NCBI GenBank assembly: GCA_023415775.1
Contig: JAEZJM010000025.1
Location: 186,001 to 250,000, forward strand
Direction: 5' to 3'
From: Bacillota bacterium
Lineage (GTDB): Bacteria; Bacillota; Negativicutes; Sporomusales; UBA7701
DNA: 64,000 bases
Shown piece after piece: positions 8,378 to 16,301 of this stretch. The notes beneath the pieces are model-generated. The model did no database searches and was not told where the DNA came from. It saw nothing but the letters and a program-made list of their open reading frames with translations. The first letter of the stretch is position 1. Each line of letters opens with the position of its first letter. Both the position numbers and the translations under genes were made by a program.

Positions 8378-8448
8378 GACCCGATTAAAACACCCCTGCC
8401 CCCGGTATATGCGGGCTACCCGCGAGAATGAGTGGGCGCAATCGGGTC
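8378..8448 (+). ncRNA. candidate structured RNA downstream of the DUF362 gene
   Basis: GACCCGATT (8378-8386) pairs with AATCGGGTC (8440-8448). Inside it, a GCCC-type helix (about 8398-8403 with 8433-8438) and a terminal hairpin GCGGG-cta-CCCGC (8411-8423) can stack into a three-helix structure. It begins 3 nt after the DUF362 stop codon and has no T-run. It may be a 3' UTR element, a processing site or a small RNA. I do not recognise a riboswitch class. Confidence 0.35.
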
Positions 8449-8459
8449 AAGTCCTCAGT

Positions 8460-8680
8460 CACAATTCTTCTGAACGGCATTGGCATCGCTTCCGTGCCGA
8501 CGACCCCTCTTCACAAGCAGCGCGATCCGGCTGGCTCTGAGCGTACTTGGGCTCGTTAAGTACCTGGCGCCGCCCATCGCGCTGCTTGTGGGAGCTCTTC
8601 TTGCCCGCTCACCCGTTGTCCTTCTGTCTCATCTGGCTGGCCCTGGGAATAATCCCCCTCTCCGGAACCAGGACATTTTT
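8460..8680 (+). pseudogene. decayed RarD/EamA-type transporter fragment
   Basis: Pieces of one membrane protein appear in three different frames. About 8462-8510 gives NGIGIASVPTTPL; about 8522-8605 gives LALSVLGLVKYLAPPIALL; about 8600-8675 gives LFLPAHPLSFCLIWLALGII. In this order they resemble the last helices of RarD-like (EamA, DMT superfamily) permeases, whose C-terminus carries an LG-hydrophobic-Q/K-YIAP stretch and an AH-L-SF-IWLAL helix. At least two frameshifts and no start mark it as a relic. The continuous 117-codon frame over 8480-8833 is therefore not taken as a gene. The remainder to 8871 holds nothing I can support. Confidence 0.5.
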
Positions 8681-8871
8681 GAGAAGAAAGCGAACAAAAA
8701 AGAGTTCAGCTGCCTGCCAAAACGAGACCTCACGACGACCATAAGTGCCAGTCAAGCGCCTACGGCGGACCCTGTCCCCTGCAACGACCTCAAGCACGAC
8801 AATCCACGCCCGCAAAGACTGAATTCTAGATAGATGCTTTTTATCTCAATTGTTTAATGGAGGTCAAAAAA

Positions 8872-9687
8872 ATGACAAAACTTGAAGCTGCCATCAAGTC
8901 CGCGGAGATGTTCCGAGACCTCAACGCCTTCGATTGCTCCGCTATTGTCACCGATGCCCAGGGCATCATCCTCTTCCACACCCAGGCCAAAACCTTCAAG
9001 GAAAACGTCGTCATCGGCCAGCCCGCTCCCGGAGGCGCCGCCAAAAAAGTCATCGAAACCCGCCAGCCTATACGGGTTGATGTCCCCGAATCAGCCTACG
9101 GCGTTAAACTCAGGGCGATAATGCGGCCTATATTTGAGGACGACGGCACATTCTCCGGCGTGATCGGCAACGCCATCAACATGCAAACCGTGTCCACCCT
9201 GCACGAAGCGGCCCAGAACATTGCCTCGATCTCCCAGGAAATGACTGCTACCGCTGAGGAACTGGCTGTCACCGCCACCCAACTGGCCGATAATCTCGTC
9301 AGCGTAAAAACCGTCAGCGAAAACGTCCTGGGAGAAATCGAAAAAACCGGCAGCATCCTGCAGTTCGTCAGCGACGTCGCCCAGAACTCTAATCTGCTCG
9401 GATTAAACGCCGCCATCGAAGCGGCACGGGCGGGAGAACTGGGGCGGGGCTTCGCGGTCGTCGCCGACGAAATGCGCAAAATGGCCAGCAACAGCGGAGA
9501 ATCGGTCAGAAACATCAAAACGATTCTCGACAGCATCCAGCGCCAGACCGAAACGGTAGTGGGCAATATCTCCGATGCCGCGCAACTAGGCGAACGCCAG
9601 GCAGCCGCCACCGAAGAAATCTCCGCGACCATGCAGCAACTGTCCTCGACCGCCTCCGAAGTCGAACGCTTCGCGGCGTCCATTTAG
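8872..9687 (+). CDS. soluble methyl-accepting chemotaxis-type protein
   Basis: A 271-residue cytoplasmic chemoreceptor-like protein with no membrane segment. The N-terminal 100 residues form a PAS/GAF-like sensor (SAIVTDAQGIILFHTQAKTF pattern). The rest is a short methyl-accepting signalling domain with the hairpin tip region NLLGLNAAIEAARAGELGRGFAVVADEMRKMA. It should signal through CheA/CheW to control motility or another output. The start is ATG 8872, with GGAGG 8 nt upstream; an ATG at 8857 overlaps that site. The signalling domain is short, ending soon after the tip return helix, as in many soluble receptors of Negativicutes and clostridia. Confidence 0.88.
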   Translation: MTKLEAAIKSAEMFRDLNAFDCSAIVTDAQGIILFHTQAKTFKENVVIGQPAPGGAAKKVIETRQPIRVDVPESAYGVKLRAIMRPIFEDDGTFSGVIGNAINMQTVSTLHEAAQNIASISQEMTATAEELAVTATQLADNLVSVKTVSENVLGEIEKTGSILQFVSDVAQNSNLLGLNAAIEAARAGELGRGFAVVADEMRKMASNSGESVRNIKTILDSIQRQTETVVGNISDAAQLGERQAAATEEISATMQQLSSTASEVERFAASI

Positions 9688-9725
9688 TGCCCAGCGCCGG
9701 ACCGTCGCACTCGCCCGCAAACCAA

Positions 9726-9760
9726 AAAAGGCCCGAATCCCTCCGGGATTCGGGCCTTTT
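9726..9760. terminator. bidirectional intrinsic terminator
   Basis: A perfect 16-bp stem (9726-9741 with 9745-9760) around a 3-nt loop carries A and T runs at its ends. It serves the chemoreceptor on the plus strand and the convergent gene at 9785 on the minus strand. Confidence 0.92.
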
Positions 9761-9784
9761 CATGCGGACGGCAGTCACTCCATC

Positions 9785-10600
9785 CTACGAACAGCACACC
9801 TCGCTCTGCGCTTCGAGCCGTTCGAGTTCACAGCGTAGCCAGGCCACCCGCTCCTTGACCGTCTTCGTTTGGTCGACCAGAGCATATAAACTCGGCTGGC
9901 AGCCTTTCTTGGCCGGCGAAACCAGCCTTATCGACGGGCGGAACTGACATACCCGGCTGATCCGGTCTTTCAGATACTGCCTGGCTTCGCTTTCCGAAGC
10001 AAACAGCGGCATTATCAGATCGCCGTTCGTCCAAGCTGTCCAACGCCCCCGCTTGTATTTGGCCACGAAAAACTCCCGGTCGGCATCGGAAGCATACCCG
10101 TCCAGCTCGTAAACATTGCGGTCATCCCAGTATCCCAGAAACTGCATCATATCGCTGTAACTTACCTTAGGACGTTTAGAAGTCATAAACCCGTGATAAT
10201 CGGCCAGCGCCCGCTGCGCGGGCGAGGCGTACATCAGCAGCGGCATGTCCTCCACAGCCTCATTGATCTGCTCCACTACCATGCCCACCAAGTTGCCCGC
10301 ATCCGGCTTGTTCGAGAAAGTGAAGGTCCATTGCTTCGAACGTTTAGCTTCAGCCTCGTCCTTGACGAAGCCCTTTTTGTTCAGAATCCCCTCGATGGTT
10401 TCCACCCTATTATACACATCGCAGGCAATCACTATCGTATTCCTGAGGTTTCCGCCGCCCTTCTCGACGCGCAGCGAAACCGTGTCCGGCTTATGAAGGC
10501 GCCCCTGATCGACAAAATTGCCGCGGGAGAAATAAATGGTCTCAATTGTCAGCATATCTACCATGGCCGTTGTCGTATAGTGGCGATAGTTAATAAGCAT
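9785..10600 (-). CDS. uncharacterised 271-residue protein
   Basis: I do not recognise this protein. It is soluble, with no signal peptide or membrane segment, and rich in aromatic residues (for example LGYWDDRNVYELDGYASDADREFF near the middle). The last 40 residues form a likely helix (DQTKTVKERVAWLRCELERLEAQ) and end with two cysteines. The start is ATG 10600, because GGGGAGG lies about 7 nt upstream; GTG 10606 is too close to that site. It is flanked by its own terminator (9726-9760) and by the molybdenum-cofactor genes upstream on the same strand, and may be read from them. Coding is supported by the length and the good binding site. Confidence 0.75.
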   Translation of the reverse strand: MLINYRHYTTTAMVDMLTIETIYFSRGNFVDQGRLHKPDTVSLRVEKGGGNLRNTIVIACDVYNRVETIEGILNKKGFVKDEAEAKRSKQWTFTFSNKPDAGNLVGMVVEQINEAVEDMPLLMYASPAQRALADYHGFMTSKRPKVSYSDMMQFLGYWDDRNVYELDGYASDADREFFVAKYKRGRWTAWTNGDLIMPLFASESEARQYLKDRISRVCQFRPSIRLVSPAKKGCQPSLYALVDQTKTVKERVAWLRCELERLEAQSEVCCS

Positions 10601-10688
10601 TTTCACGCCTCCCCTTGCCGTCGGCTCCGTCTTTGGAGCCTTTGCCTATCATACCCTGCCGGCTCTGCCTTAATTGCCCCGGCCGGGG

Positions 10689-11123
10689 CTAATTCAATAC
10701 CTCGATCACGTCGCCCACATTCACCGTATCGCCGGACACCACCGTCGCGAAGATACCCTCCTTGGGCATCACGCAGTCGCCGGCCTGGTAATAAATCGCG
10801 CAGCGCTGATGGCATTCCTTGCCTATCTGACTCACTTCGAGGATGGAGTCGCCGATCTTCAGGCGCGTACCCACCGGCAGCTTTGGCAGCTCCAGCCCTT
10901 CTGTGGTAATATTCTCGGCAAAATCGCCCGGATTGACATCCAGCCCAACCTGCCGCATCTTATCGATACTTTCCAGCGCCAACAGACTAACCTGCCGATG
11001 CGCAAACCCGGCGTGGGCGTCCCCTTCGAGCCCCAGATCGACCAACAGGCGGGCACTGCCGACATTCTTCTTGCGCATCCCCTTGTTGGGGCTGGTGCAT
11101 ACTGCGATAATCTTCCCATGCAT
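10689..11123 (-). CDS. MOSC-domain protein
   Basis: A 144-residue single MOSC (molybdenum cofactor sulfurase C-terminal) domain, the family expected to bind or carry sulfurated molybdenum cofactor. The conserved motif G-D-x-H-x-G (GDAHAGFAHRQVSLL, about residues 34-48) and the cysteine in KECHQRCAIYYQAGDCVMPKEG (about 100-121) are present. AAAGGAG precedes the ATG by 9 nt. It is the last gene of the moaA-moaC unit, 23 bp after moaC. In anaerobes small MOSC proteins are often found beside moaC and moaB and may help insert or modify the cofactor. Confidence 0.9.
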   Translation of the reverse strand: MHGKIIAVCTSPNKGMRKKNVGSARLLVDLGLEGDAHAGFAHRQVSLLALESIDKMRQVGLDVNPGDFAENITTEGLELPKLPVGTRLKIGDSILEVSQIGKECHQRCAIYYQAGDCVMPKEGIFATVVSGDTVNVGDVIEVLN

Positions 11124-11146
11124 CTAGCTCGTCTCCTTTGCTGCTA

Positions 11147-11626
11147 TTACTCAGTTTTCCGGCGGTACGCGCCGCTCTTGCCGCCCGACTTGGCGGCCAG
11201 CCGCACATACTCGATAACCATCCCTTTATCCACTGCCTTGCACATGTCGTAAATCGTCAGAGCCGCGACGCTAACCGCCGTCAGCGCCTCCATCTCCACG
11301 CCGGTCTTGCCGGTCGTCTTGACGGTGGCGGCAATCCCGACCGAACTGCTCTCCTCATCCACGCTGAACTCTATGTTTATCCCGGTCAGCAGCAACGGGT
11401 GGCACATCGGGATAAGCTGCCAGGTAGCCTTAGCGCCCATAATTCCCGCTACCTGAGCTACGCCGAGGACATCCCCCTTGCTCAGAAGACCCTGTCTAAC
11501 CAACTGCAGCGTAGCGGGCAGCATCCTGATCCTTCCCTCGGCAACCGCCTCGCGGGCGCTGTCGTCCTTGCCCGAGACGTCCACCATCCGGGCCCGGCCA
11601 GCATCATTAAAATGAGTCAACTCCAC
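11147..11626 (-). CDS. moaC: cyclic pyranopterin monophosphate synthase MoaC
   Basis: A 159-residue MoaC. With MoaA it converts GTP to cyclic pyranopterin monophosphate, the first step of molybdenum-cofactor synthesis. Family signatures are ELTHFNDAGRARMVDVS at the N-terminus, the central MCHPLLLTGI around residues 70-80 and the C-terminal DMCKAVDKGM containing the catalytic lysine. GTG 11626 is chosen because AAGGTGG lies 7 nt upstream; the longer TTG start at 11650 has no good site. It lies 37 bp after moaA and before a MOSC gene. Confidence 0.95.
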   Translation of the reverse strand: MELTHFNDAGRARMVDVSGKDDSAREAVAEGRIRMLPATLQLVRQGLLSKGDVLGVAQVAGIMGAKATWQLIPMCHPLLLTGINIEFSVDEESSSVGIAATVKTTGKTGVEMEALTAVSVAALTIYDMCKAVDKGMVIEYVRLAAKSGGKSGAYRRKTE

Positions 11627-11663
11627 AACAAGTCCACCTTTGTGTTCCAATTCGCCTGAAAAC

Positions 11664-12644
11664 TCAGCCGCCGATCTGCGACATCGTCCGCTCGAAATCC
11701 GGAAAGCCGCTTGTCCTGCAGAGCGAATGGCCTTGCGGTTTTGCCGCCACGGCGGCGTGGAAAAGCTCTGCCAGCTCGCGGTCGTCGGCCCCGTTCCTGA
11801 GCGGGGTTTTTATATCAATCTCGTCGTTCGATAACAGGCACGGCCGCAGCTTGCCGTCGGCGGTCAACCGCAGGCGGTTGCAGGCGCTGCAGAAATGCTC
11901 CGATATCGGCGTAATGAACCCGAATGCCCCCTGAGCCATCGGAAACTGATAGTACTTCGCCGGCCCGTTGCCCCGGACAGTGCCTGTCGGCTTTAGCCGC
12001 GCCCGTCCGGCCTCGTTAAGCATCTTCTTCACCGTGGCGATATCCGGCCCTCCGCCAAACCCTTTGCCCCCGATAGGCATATACTCGATAAACCGGACCG
12101 CGATCGGGTGGTTGTAAACAAGCTCGACAAAATAGGCCAGATCCTTCTCATTCAAAGCCTCGGTCAGGACAACATTAAGCTTGACCGGCGACAGACCGGA
12201 CGCCATCGCACTCTCGATCCCCTTCATGGTGTCCTCCAACCGTCCGCACGTTGTCAACCGTGCGAAATTGGCCGGATTAATCGTATCGAGGCTGATATTA
12301 ACCCTGTTAAGGCCGGCGGCTTTCAGGTCCTGAGCCAGAGGCGGCAGCAGGCTGCCGTTCGTTGTCATCGATATATCCTTAATCCGCCCCATTGCCGTGA
12401 TCGCGGCGATAAACTCCACGATCCCCTTTCTCACCAGCGGCTCGCCGCCGGTCAGGCGGATCTTATTCACGCCTTCCTTGTTGAACACCTTAATAAGCCT
12501 GAGCAGTTCCTCGTAGCTGAGGATATCATCATGCTCCAGCCACTTTTTCCCCTGGGGCGGCATACAGTAGACACAACGGAAATTGCAGCGGTCGGTCACC
12601 GATATCCGCAGATAATTGATGTTGCGTTCAAACCCGTCCAACAT
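11664..12644 (-). CDS. moaA: GTP 3',8-cyclase MoaA
   Basis: A 326-residue radical SAM enzyme that cyclises GTP in the first step of molybdenum-cofactor synthesis. The radical SAM cluster ligands are C20, C24 and C27 (DRCNFRCVYC). The second, GTP-binding [4Fe-4S] cluster uses CSACNRLRLTADGKLRPCL near residue 255. The usual C-terminal GG, which activates the enzyme, is seen (the sequence ends IGG). ATG 12644 is preferred because a G-rich site stands 6-7 nt upstream and the family begins just before this point; a start at 12695 is possible. It is co-directional with moaC and a PhnP-like hydrolase. Confidence 0.96.
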   Translation of the reverse strand: MLDGFERNINYLRISVTDRCNFRCVYCMPPQGKKWLEHDDILSYEELLRLIKVFNKEGVNKIRLTGGEPLVRKGIVEFIAAITAMGRIKDISMTTNGSLLPPLAQDLKAAGLNRVNISLDTINPANFARLTTCGRLEDTMKGIESAMASGLSPVKLNVVLTEALNEKDLAYFVELVYNHPIAVRFIEYMPIGGKGFGGGPDIATVKKMLNEAGRARLKPTGTVRGNGPAKYYQFPMAQGAFGFITPISEHFCSACNRLRLTADGKLRPCLLSNDEIDIKTPLRNGADDRELAELFHAAVAAKPQGHSLCRTSGFPDFERTMSQIGG

Positions 12645-12701
12645 GACTACGCCCCCAAAACCCGTTTCCCGGGCCATATTCCCCGCGAGCGGCAAGCCTT
12701 G

Positions 12702-13490
12702 TTACAGCTTGATCTCCATGCCGTCGTAAGCCACCAAAACATCTTTGTGCGCGGCTACGGCCGCCTCCAGTTCCCTGCCGGTCACAGGCTGGCTGTAATG
12801 GACGGACAGGTGGGTAAGCACCGTGTGGCGGGCCTTAACCTCCCGGCCGAGATCGATCGCCTCTGCCACCGACATGTGGGTATCAGGATACCAGTTCTCC
12901 CCGTAGAAGGTCGCGTCGCAGACCAGCCACTCCACGCCTTCTACCGCAATAGCCGTAGTCTTCGGCAACCCAGCCGTGTCGGGGAAATAAGCCACACTTG
13001 AAGAAAAAGAATTCACCAGGAAACCGGCGGTCTCCACTCCGTGGGCGGCGGGCAGCGGCGTGATAGCCAAATCCCCGAAACGATATTCCATCATAAAAGC
13101 CCAGGGAATAACGCGGAATACCTCCCGCAGATTCGGAAAAGCGGTGAGGAACTGCTCTCTTGCGCTGGGCGGCAGAAAAAGCGGTATCGGCTCCTTGCGG
13201 TCCAGCTTGACATAATATTCGAGTTCTCCCAGACCGCCGAAGTGATCGTAATGCCAGTGGGTCAGCATCACGTTATCGATACGGGTTACCCGTTCCCTTA
13301 CGAGCTGAGCCCTGAGATCCGGAGGAGCGTCGATTAGCAGGTTGCCTGCTCTGGTGGTTATGAGCGCCCCGCTGCGCGTTCTCGACAGGGTCGGATTTTC
13401 CCGCGCCTCCCGGCATCCCGGGCAATCGCAGAAAAACGACGGCGCTCCGGGTCCCGCGCCACTTCCCATTATCTTAAAAGACGATGCCAT
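12702..13490 (-). CDS. PhnP-like metallo-beta-lactamase-fold hydrolase
   Basis: A 262-residue metallo-beta-lactamase-fold protein with the metal motif T-H-W-H-Y-D-H (about residues 76-82), a later metal-binding PDTAG and a C-terminal LTHLSVHYS. Near the N-terminus CDCPGC (about residues 22-27) matches the extra zinc site of PhnP-type phosphodiesterases, which cleave cyclic ribose phosphates. AAGGAGG lies 9 nt before the ATG. It stands between a GNAT gene and moaA, so a cofactor-related role is possible. MoaA and MoaC handle cyclic phosphate intermediates, but acting on them is only a guess. Confidence 0.85.
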   Translation of the reverse strand: MASSFKIMGSGAGPGAPSFFCDCPGCREARENPTLSRTRSGALITTRAGNLLIDAPPDLRAQLVRERVTRIDNVMLTHWHYDHFGGLGELEYYVKLDRKEPIPLFLPPSAREQFLTAFPNLREVFRVIPWAFMMEYRFGDLAITPLPAAHGVETAGFLVNSFSSSVAYFPDTAGLPKTTAIAVEGVEWLVCDATFYGENWYPDTHMSVAEAIDLGREVKARHTVLTHLSVHYSQPVTGRELEAAVAAHKDVLVAYDGMEIKL

Positions 13491-13517
13491 CTGTTCATGC
13501 CTCCTTGATTGCTGCGG

Positions 13518-13988
13518 CTACGGTATATGCGCAAAAACCATTGCCACCGGAGCACACTGCTCACGGTCGGGACAATCCTCGCACTGCCTGTCAAAAGGCG
13601 ACGGCAGCTGCGAAACCTCGCACATCCGGTAATCGCACCTTTTATAAAAAGCTGCGGCCTCCCCTTTGGCCACCGTAGTGACCCGGAACGACCCGCCCGG
13701 AGGCTCGACCGCGTCGCGACAATACTCCCACGGGCGCTCGGACAATTCCCTCAGCAGCCTGCGGCCCGTTCCCCGGCCGCGTTCCCTCTCAGCCACCGCA
13801 AACACCAGCAGGTGGAACAAATCCTCATCCGCCTGGTATAGCCGGCCGCCCGCCAAAATCTCGGCACCTTCCCTGAGCACCACGTGCTCCTCGATCTCAC
13901 CGGCGAGATCCATGCCGGTCGCGGTCAGCATGCCGCGCAGTTCCTCCTCGTCGGCAGGCCCAGCGAAAGAAATTGTTCTATCCAGCAT
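13518..13988 (-). CDS. GNAT-family N-acetyltransferase with C-terminal Cys cluster
   Basis: About 156 residues with the GNAT acetyl-CoA-binding region (FAVAERERGRGTGRRLLRELSERP, near residues 68-92). After the catalytic domain comes a short tail with a C-x2-C-x5-C cluster (QCEDCPDREQC), which might bind metal. The start is set at ATG 13988, following GAGGGG; the in-frame ATG two codons upstream and one at 14063 are alternatives. It is 27 bp before the PhnP-like gene and seems to open the moaA-moaC-MOSC unit. The acetyl acceptor is unknown. Confidence 0.8.
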   Translation of the reverse strand: MLDRTISFAGPADEEELRGMLTATGMDLAGEIEEHVVLREGAEILAGGRLYQADEDLFHLLVFAVAERERGRGTGRRLLRELSERPWEYCRDAVEPPGGSFRVTTVAKGEAAAFYKRCDYRMCEVSQLPSPFDRQCEDCPDREQCAPVAMVFAHIP

Positions 13989-14052
13989 CAGCATCCCCCT
14001 CGCCGGCATCTTCGTCTGACTATATCGAAAGCAAGATTCATACCAACACGCA

Positions 14053-14082
14053 GAAAAAAACAAACTTCCCGTAAAGCGGGCA
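14053..14082 (-). terminator. weak intrinsic terminator inside the cofactor cluster
   Basis: Read on the minus strand, CCCG-ctttA-CGGG (14068-14080) is followed within 3 nt by a T-rich run, TTTGTTTTTTT (14054-14064). The stem is only 4-5 bp. If it works it splits the molybdenum-cofactor genes into two units: moeA-like to DUF169, and GNAT to MOSC. The interval 13989-14181 also contains a 39-codon open frame (14038-14157, minus) with no binding site, not called as a gene. Confidence 0.4.
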
Positions 14083-14181
14083 AATCAGCGCATCCGCGGC
14101 CGCCAGTCCGGCTTCCGCCCACCCAAAAGCGCGGCCCTTTTTCTCAAGATGGTTCATATTTTTGCATTTTGCGTCCGCCCG

Positions 14182-15141
14182 TCACCCTCGGCCGGCAGGC
14201 CGCAACTGGATAGCCTGCTGCGGACATTGCCCGACACAGGTATAACAAGCGCAGCACTTCTCCCCGGCGATCACCAGTGCTTTTTCGCCGTCGCCGGTTT
14301 TTTCAAGCCCGAGCACGTACTCCGGGCAAAAAGCCTCGCATATCCCGCAGCCGTTGCAGCGATCCGCGTCGATGACCACCTCGACCCGCTGCACATCCTC
14401 CCGGCCCGCATGGGTCGTGCTGTCGATCACCGGCGGCATATAAAGGCGCCGCCGCGCTTCGGGGATGCTCTTGGCCGCCAGCTTCTCCAGCGAAGCGACG
14501 ATCGTGGGCAACTGCCCGTAGGGAATCGAAAGATAAACCTCAAAATCCTCGACATCGGATGAAGCCCTGGCCCCGTAACAGCCGAAGGAAATATTCATCT
14601 GCTGGCTCTTCATCACCTGAACGGTCAGATCGGCGCACGTCGAATTGTAGCCGGAGGTATGGAACACCTGCCGCTCGCCGCTGCCGTAGGTGGACGAGCA
14701 GCACAGCCACATCGCCTGTTCCGGCCACAGAGTCAGGATCACCACATCAGGCTCGAACGTCGCCTTCTCCAGCGGCGCGACCAGTGTCGCCGTATAGCTT
14801 CCCGGCTCGAACTCCGGCCGCGAGGCGATCATCTTCTGAGCGCATTCGATCGTGGGCAACTTCTTGAACAACAGGTACAGGTCGCCCGACCGCAGCTTGG
14901 GCGACATGGTTATAAGCCCCATAATGCCGGCCCCATCCGGGCAGGCATGCTTCCGGGGCGGGAGATACAGGCAATTGCCCCGCCGGGCGGCGGTTATTGT
15001 CTGACAGTGCCTGATCCGTTCCGCCGGCTCGGCTACCCCCTCCGGTATTTCCTCGCCAGGCCGCATCAGCCTCACGGCCACCGGGGACCACCTGAGGGTA
15101 AGCGCCTTGCGCATAGCATCGGCAAGCATCTTATTCTGCAT
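14182..15141 (-). CDS. DUF169 protein with C-terminal 2[4Fe-4S] ferredoxin domain
   Basis: A 319-residue fusion. Residues 1-225 form a DUF169 domain (a Cys-containing domain of unknown reaction, common in anaerobes and methanogens). Residues about 255-310 form a ferredoxin with CNGCGICEAFCP and CCACYTCVGQCP. GAGAGGAG precedes the ATG by 9 nt. It lies 21 bp after a CCG-domain Fe-S protein and was probably made with it, so the pair may pass electrons to one another. No signal peptide is visible. The role in a cofactor cluster is unknown. Confidence 0.87.
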   Translation of the reverse strand: MQNKMLADAMRKALTLRWSPVAVRLMRPGEEIPEGVAEPAERIRHCQTITAARRGNCLYLPPRKHACPDGAGIMGLITMSPKLRSGDLYLLFKKLPTIECAQKMIASRPEFEPGSYTATLVAPLEKATFEPDVVILTLWPEQAMWLCCSSTYGSGERQVFHTSGYNSTCADLTVQVMKSQQMNISFGCYGARASSDVEDFEVYLSIPYGQLPTIVASLEKLAAKSIPEARRRLYMPPVIDSTTHAGREDVQRVEVVIDADRCNGCGICEAFCPEYVLGLEKTGDGEKALVIAGEKCCACYTCVGQCPQQAIQLRPAGRG

Positions 15142-15162
15142 TGATTAAAACTCCTCTCCTGG

Positions 15163-16260
15163 TCAATCCGCCATGATTCGCGCCCAAAGCTCGGCCCCCT
15201 CAGGGCCCTCCAGCATCGCCACCATCCTTTTCTTGGCGGCGGTAAAATCGTCGCGCCGCCCCAGCAGCAGGCTCAGCGCATGGTCCGCCCGCAACCCTCC
15301 GGCGGCGGCGAACTTTGCCGTACAACTGGCGCAGTAGCTGACAAGAATATCGGCTCCGGTTGCCCGCACCTCTGCCACGCGCCGTTTTACCAACTCATCC
15401 GTGAAGTCGGGTCGAAATGTCGAGATCATGCCCCCGCTGCCGCAGCAGATTGTATTCTCCTTGCCATGGACCATCTCCACGGTCGAAAAGCCGCCTTCCA
15501 CCAGCGCTTCGCGCACCTGACGGCCGAAAATGCCCGCAAACCTGTCGGGACACGAATCGTGAACAGTGCAAATCTTGCCGGCCTCCGCGGCGGGCTTGGG
15601 CAGTTCGAGCGCCTCGTACGCCGTCCTGAGGGCAATCCCGGTCTCCGATAGCATAGGCCGCAGCGCGTAATAACAGCCCGAGCAAGCGACGATCAGCTCC
15701 CGTACCTTATGCTCCCTGAACTTTGCCACCAGCTTGCCGGCCGCGTCGTCCGCCCTTTGCGCCAGGCCCAGGTCAGCCAGCGGCCTGCCGCAGCATTCGG
15801 TGAACATCCCGCCGCAGCCGCAGCCGTCCCTCAGGCGGGAGAACACCTCCCTCGTAAGCTCGGGAGCGTAAGTCATCAGCGTGCACCCCGGAAAAAAGCA
15901 GCTCGCGGCCTCGCCCTTCACCGCGATATCGTCGTAATCGACGCCGGCGAACTCGCGGTAAACGTTCATGAGATTATCCTTGCGGTCGGGGAAAAGGTAG
16001 CGGTAGGCATCTACACTGAACTCGCCCGTAGTTACGGCCGAACGCCGTCCCGCGGCGAACATCTCCTTGGGACTAAGCCCCACCGGGCAGACAGCCTCAC
16101 AGCAGCCGCACAGCGCGCAGCTGAAAGCCTCGTGCGCCGTCGCCCCTCGCGCCGCCGCCTTCCCTGGCGACTCATCCATCTCGGCGAGCAACGGGCAACA
16201 TCCGCTGCACGAGCCGCACTCGATGCACCTCTCCGCCAACTCTTTGACCTTGTTCTCCAT
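15163..16260 (-). CDS. Fe-S oxidoreductase with CCG domains (HdrD/GlcF-like)
   Basis: A 365-residue protein with an N-terminal ferredoxin domain (CIECGSCSGCCP from residue 12; CALCGCCEAVCP near residue 48) and two CCG repeats (CCGRPLADLG and CCGSGGMI), the arrangement of heterodisulfide-reductase subunit D and glycolate-oxidase iron-sulfur subunits. Such proteins move electrons to or from thiol/disulfide or FAD partners. It may pair with the DUF169-ferredoxin 21 bp downstream. No partner flavoprotein is in the window. Confidence 0.87.
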   Translation of the reverse strand: MENKVKELAERCIECGSCSGCCPLLAEMDESPGKAAARGATAHEAFSCALCGCCEAVCPVGLSPKEMFAAGRRSAVTTGEFSVDAYRYLFPDRKDNLMNVYREFAGVDYDDIAVKGEAASCFFPGCTLMTYAPELTREVFSRLRDGCGCGGMFTECCGRPLADLGLAQRADDAAGKLVAKFREHKVRELIVACSGCYYALRPMLSETGIALRTAYEALELPKPAAEAGKICTVHDSCPDRFAGIFGRQVREALVEGGFSTVEMVHGKENTICCGSGGMISTFRPDFTDELVKRRVAEVRATGADILVSYCASCTAKFAAAGGLRADHALSLLLGRRDDFTAAKKRMVAMLEGPEGAELWARIMAD

Positions 16261-16301
16261 CCCGTTTCCGCCCTTCCTGGCTGCCGCGCGCGGCGCCCTT
16301 A

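Noticed and set aside
8480..8833. Continuous 117-codon plus-strand frame
   Set aside because: Only its first part looks like a protein, and similarity continues in another frame; it is better explained as a decayed RarD-type gene.
14038..14157. 39-codon minus-strand frame between DUF169 and GNAT genes
   Set aside because: No ribosome binding site and its end overlaps a T-rich terminator tail; kept only as part of a finding about the gap.
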